Assembly: GCF_019399235.1 (NCBI RefSeq)
Contig: NZ_JAELVH010000064.1
Location: 1 to 34,386 of the forward strand
From: Streptomyces poriferorum
Lineage (GTDB): Bacteria; Actinomycetota; Actinomycetes; Streptomycetales; Streptomycetaceae
Length of the DNA stretch: 34,386 nucleotides
Reading direction: 5' to 3'
This document shows, piece after piece, positions 31,865 through 34,386 of this stretch (positions are counted from its first letter, which is position 1; the number at the start of each line of letters is the position of its first letter). The notes under the pieces were generated by a model. It worked only from the letters and a program-made list of their open reading frames with translations. It was not told the origin of the DNA and did no database searches. The translations under genes were made by a program, and so were the position numbers.

Positions 31865-33147
31865 TTGACGTCCCCCTCGATCTCGGCGCCTTCGCTGCCC
31901 GCGTCGGCCTCGACGGCGGCGTCGGTTTCGTACAGCCCGAAGTAGCGCGCTGCCGTGTCCATGTCCTTGTCTCCCCGGCCCGACAGGTTGACCAGGATCA
32001 GACCGTCCTTGCCGAGCTCCTTGCCGACCTCCAGGGCGCCGGCCAGCGCGTGCGCGCTCTCGATGGCCGGGATGATCCCCTCGGTGCGGGAGAGCAGGCG
32101 CAGCGCCTGCATGGCCGCGTCGTCGGTGACCGCGCGGTACTCGCCCCGGCCGACGTCCTTCAGATAGGCGTGCTCCGGGCCGATGCCCGGGTAGTCCAGG
32201 CCGGCCGAGATGGAGTACGGCTCGGTGATCTGGCCCTCGTCGTCCTGGAGGACGTAGCTGCGCGAGCCGTGCAGGATGCCGGGCTCGCCCTCGGTCAGGG
32301 TCGCCGCGTGCTCGCCGGTCTCCACCCCGTGCCCGGCGGGTTCGCAGCCGATGAGGCGGACTCCGGCGTCCGGGATGAGGGCGTGGAAGAGGCCGATGGC
32401 GTTGGAGCCGCCGCCGACGCAGGCGATGGCGGCGTCCGGCAGCCGGCCGGCCCGCTCCAGGATCTGGCGCCGGGCCTCGACGCCGATCACGCGGTGGAAG
32501 TCGCGGACCATCGCGGGGAAGGGGTGCGGGCCCGCGACCGTACCGAAGAGGTAGTGGGTGCGGTCGACGTTGGCGACCCAGTCGCGGAACGCCTCGTTGA
32601 TGGCGTCCTTCAGCGTGCGGGAGCCGGACTTCACCGCGATGACCTCGGCGCCGAGCATCCGCATGCGCGCCACGTTCAGCGCCTGTCGCTCGGTGTCGAT
32701 CTCGCCCATGTAGATGGTGCATTCGAGACCGAAGAGCGCGCAGGCGGTCGCGGTGGCGACGCCGTGCTGACCGGCTCCGGTCTCCGCGATGACGCGGGTC
32801 TTGCCCATGCGCCTGGTGAGCAGTGCCTGGCCCAGCACGTTGTTGATCTTGTGCGAGCCGGTGTGGTTCAGGTCTTCGCGCTTGAGGAAGACCCGCGCGC
32901 CGCCGGCGTGCTCGGCGAAGCGCTTGACCTCGGTCAGGGCGCTGGGCCGGCCGGTGTAGTTCACCATCAGCTCGTTGAGCTCGGCGGCGAAGGCCGGGTC
33001 GGCCTTCGCCTTGTCGTACTCGACGGCGACCTCGTCCACGGCGGCGACGAGCGCCTCCGGGATGAACTTTCCGCCGTACGCACCGAAGTACCCCTCGGCG
33101 CTGGGGATCAGACCCTCCGGGTCCGGAATGAAGAAGTCGGACGACAT
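31861..33147 (-). CDS. trpB: tryptophan synthase beta chain
   Basis: A 428-residue PLP enzyme joining indole and serine to give tryptophan. Lys100 in HTGSHKINN forms the Schiff base, and GGGSNA (about 243-248) binds the PLP phosphate. [12 protein letters not shown] (20-31) and [13 protein letters not shown] are also standard TrpB1 blocks. A short acidic C-terminal tail follows the final conserved [10 protein letters not shown] chose the ATG at 33147 because GAGGAG lies 10 bases upstream. Starts at 33168 (ATG) or 33186 (GTG) would add 7 or 13 residues but have no ribosome-binding site. It is coupled to trpA by a 4-bp overlap. A 142-bp gap separates it from trpM. Confidence 0.97.
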   Translation of the reverse strand: MSSDFFIPDPEGLIPSAEGYFGAYGGKFIPEALVAAVDEVAVEYDKAKADPAFAAELNELMVNYTGRPSALTEVKRFAEHAGGARVFLKREDLNHTGSHKINNVLGQALLTRRMGKTRVIAETGAGQHGVATATACALFGLECTIYMGEIDTERQALNVARMRMLGAEVIAVKSGSRTLKDAINEAFRDWVANVDRTHYLFGTVAGPHPFPAMVRDFHRVIGVEARRQILERAGRLPDAAIACVGGGSNAIGLFHALIPDAGVRLIGCEPAGHGVETGEHAATLTEGEPGILHGSRSYVLQDDEGQITEPYSISAGLDYPGIGPEHAYLKDVGRGEYRAVTDDAAMQALRLLSRTEGIIPAIESAHALAGALEVGKELGKDGLILVNLSGRGDKDMDTAARYFGLYETDAAVEADAGSEGAEIEGDVK

Positions 33148-33289
33148 CTCGGCGTTGCTCCTCGGCATGGCAGTGGGTGGGTTCACCGTATTGCGCCGTG
33201 AGCGGAGCGCCGCCGCGGCCGTGGAGGGCCGGGCGGTGCGGTCGTGCGGATCCGCCTGATGGGCGGGGGTGCGACGGCCGGGGCTCGCT

Positions 33290-33514
33290 CTACTGCGCGG
33301 ACCCCGTGCGCCATCGCATGCCGTTGACCTGTCCTGGCTCGTCGCCGATCACGTACCGCACCCGCCGTCCGTGCACGCGGCGCGCGGGGGCGCGGCAGCC
33401 GCGGGGGCGGCAGCCGCGCGCCAGCGGCGCGTGCGGGTCGCGTCCCAGCGGCTGACGTGCCCCGGCGGGGCAGAGGCCCGCCCGGGGACGGAGCGCGGAA
33501 CGGTCGGGGGTCAC
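33290..33514 (-). CDS. trpM: small TrpM-like protein of the trp cluster
   Basis: A 74-residue basic, Arg/Pro/Gly-rich protein lying between trpC and trpB. In Streptomyces coelicolor the same place in the trpCMBA cluster is held by a small gene, first called trpX and later trpM. Its product modulates tryptophan synthesis and development. The C-terminal part ([19 protein letters not shown]) is the most protein-like and probably the conserved part. The start is the GTG at 33514, with GAAAGG eight bases upstream. Assignment rests on position, size and general character, not on a database match. The N-terminal half has low complexity, so the start is uncertain. No catalytic motif is visible. Confidence 0.65.
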   Translation of the reverse strand: MTPDRSALRPRAGLCPAGARQPLGRDPHAPLARGCRPRGCRAPARRVHGRRVRYVIGDEPGQVNGMRWRTGSAQ

Positions 33515-33576
33515 GGGCAGGGCCTTTCGTTTGGATCAGGCCGGATCAGGGAGCCGGGTCCGGTGCGTGCAGCTGC

Positions 33577-33633
33577 AAGGCGGAGGAGGGAGTCACTGCG
33601 GAGCACTGGCGGCCGACGACAACGCCGCAGACG
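33577..33633 (+). repeat. dispersed repeat, copy 2
   Basis: Shares 46 of 57 bases without gaps with 19637-19693, including the identical 16-base start. It lies in the 170-bp gap between trpC and trpM, about 50 bases past the trpC stop, on the transcribed strand of the operon. Confidence 0.7.
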
Positions 33634-33684
33634 CGCGCACCGGAGCCCGCGAGCCCGGCGTGATCCGAACCGAAAGGTCCTGGG

Positions 33685-34386
33685 TCAGCTCCGTCCGTGC
33701 CGGAGCGCCGGGTGGGCGCCGGCGGCGACCAGGTCGGCGACGGCCGCCCGCGGGTCGCGGCCGGTGACCAGGGACTCGCCGACCAGCACACCGTCCGCGC
33801 CCGCGTTGGCGTAGGCGATGAGGTCGTGCGGGCCGCGGACACCGGACTCGGCGATCTTGACGATGTGGTCCGGGATCTCGGGGGCGACGCGCTCGAAGGT
33901 GGAGCGGTCGACCTTGAGGTCCTTCAGGTTGCGCGCGTTGACGCCGATGATCTTCGCGCCGGCTTCCACCGCGCGCTCCGCCTCCTCCTCGTCGTGCACC
34001 TCGACCAGCGGCGTCAGGCCGATGGACTCGGCACGCTCAATCAGGGAGACGAGGGCCTCCTGGTCGAGGGCGGCGACGATCAGCAGGGCGAGGTCGGCGC
34101 CGTACGCGCGCGCCTCCCACAGCTGGTACGAGGTGACGATGAAGTCCTTGCGCAGGATCGGGATGTCGACCTTGGCGCGGACGGCCTCCAGGTCGGCCAG
34201 CGATCCGCCGAAGCGACGCTCCTCGGTGAGGACCGAGATGACGGACGCGCCGCCAGCCTCGTAGTCCGCGGCGAGCGCGGCCGGGTCGGCGATGGCGGCA
34301 AGGGCGCCCTTGGAGGGGCTGGAGCGCTTGACCTCGCAGATGACGGTCACGCCCTCGCCGCGCAGGGCGGCGAGGGCGTGACCGTC
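33685..34386 (-). CDS. trpC: indole-3-glycerol phosphate synthase, N-terminus outside window
   Basis: The frame is open to the window edge, so the first roughly 35 residues are missing; the GTG at 34350 is an internal Val, not the start. The visible 233 residues hold the (beta-alpha)8 barrel that closes the ring of CdRP to form indole-3-glycerol phosphate. Catalytic blocks are [10 protein letters not shown], with the substrate-binding Lys, [11 protein letters not shown] with the catalytic Lys, [19 protein letters not shown], and IAESGVRG. It is a single-function TrpC with no fused TrpF. It is the most upstream trp gene visible; trpM follows after 170 bp that hold a dispersed repeat. Confidence 0.97.
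   Translation of the reverse strand, partial: DGHALAALRGEGVTVICEVKRSSPSKGALAAIADPAALAADYEAGGASVISVLTEERRFGGSLADLEAVRAKVDIPILRKDFIVTSYQLWEARAYGADLALLIVAALDQEALVSLIERAESIGLTPLVEVHDEEEAERAVEAGAKIIGVNARNLKDLKVDRSTFERVAPEIPDHIVKIAESGVRGPHDLIAYANAGADGVLVGESLVTGRDPRAAVADLVAAGAHPALRHGRS

Noticed and set aside
31052..32722. 556-codon minus-strand open frame joining part of trpB to trpA
   Set aside because: The upstream part is the trpB sequence read out of frame. The real trpA starts at the GTG overlapping the trpB stop.

Overview
The window is high-GC actinobacterial DNA and almost certainly comes from Streptomyces. Codon third positions are strongly GC-biased, GTG starts and 4-bp stop/start overlaps are frequent, and the order gltD-gltB, VIT transporter, ADP-ribosylglycohydrolases, lgt, DsbA-like protein, trpA-trpB-trpM-trpC is one I recognise from Streptomyces chromosomes. 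I see no insertion sequence, phage, CRISPR, rRNA or tRNA. This reads as core chromosome.

Left part (1-13.1 kb). It opens with the C-terminal part of an MFS transporter, then a small AroQ-type chorismate mutase and an AraC regulator divergent from a cytoplasmic GH35 beta-galactosidase. Next come an HEXXH zinc-ribbon protein and an ankyrin-repeat protein. A long bidirectional hairpin separates these from a leftward DEAD-box RNA helicase and a cold-shock protein, a typical RNA-remodelling pair. A KstR2-like TetR regulator, a pyridoxamine-phosphate-oxidase-fold protein, a small monooxygenase-fold protein, a HutD-family cupin, a rhomboid protease with an N-terminal zinc finger and an SLC13/ArsB-type permease follow.

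Middle (13.2-20.5 kb). gltD and gltB encode NADPH-dependent glutamate synthase, transcribed leftward, with gltB first and an 8-bp overlap. A 579-bp non-coding stretch upstream holds a candidate gltB promoter with a palindrome at the predicted start point, a dispersed repeat, and the terminator of a VIT1/CCC1-type iron or manganese transporter.

Right-middle (20.8-28.8 kb). This is the most unusual part: a rightward, translationally coupled seven-gene operon. It holds four different ADP-ribosylglycohydrolase (DraG/ARH) family proteins in a row, then a ribokinase-family kinase, a CaiB/BaiF CoA-transferase and a CitE/HpcH-type lyase. One of the four paralogues has lost part of the family's metal-binding motif. 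The gene set looks like a pathway that releases, phosphorylates and degrades the parts of a ribosylated compound, but the substrate is unknown. A 56-bp dyad with DtxR/IdeR-box-like halves lies between this operon and the divergent VIT gene.

Right end (28.8-34.4 kb). After a cluster of 23-bp repeats come, leftward, lgt (lipoprotein maturation), a membrane-anchored DsbA/thioredoxin-fold protein, and the tryptophan cluster trpC (cut by the window edge), trpM, trpB, trpA, closed by a strong hairpin. A dispersed repeat related to the one near gltB lies between trpC and trpM.
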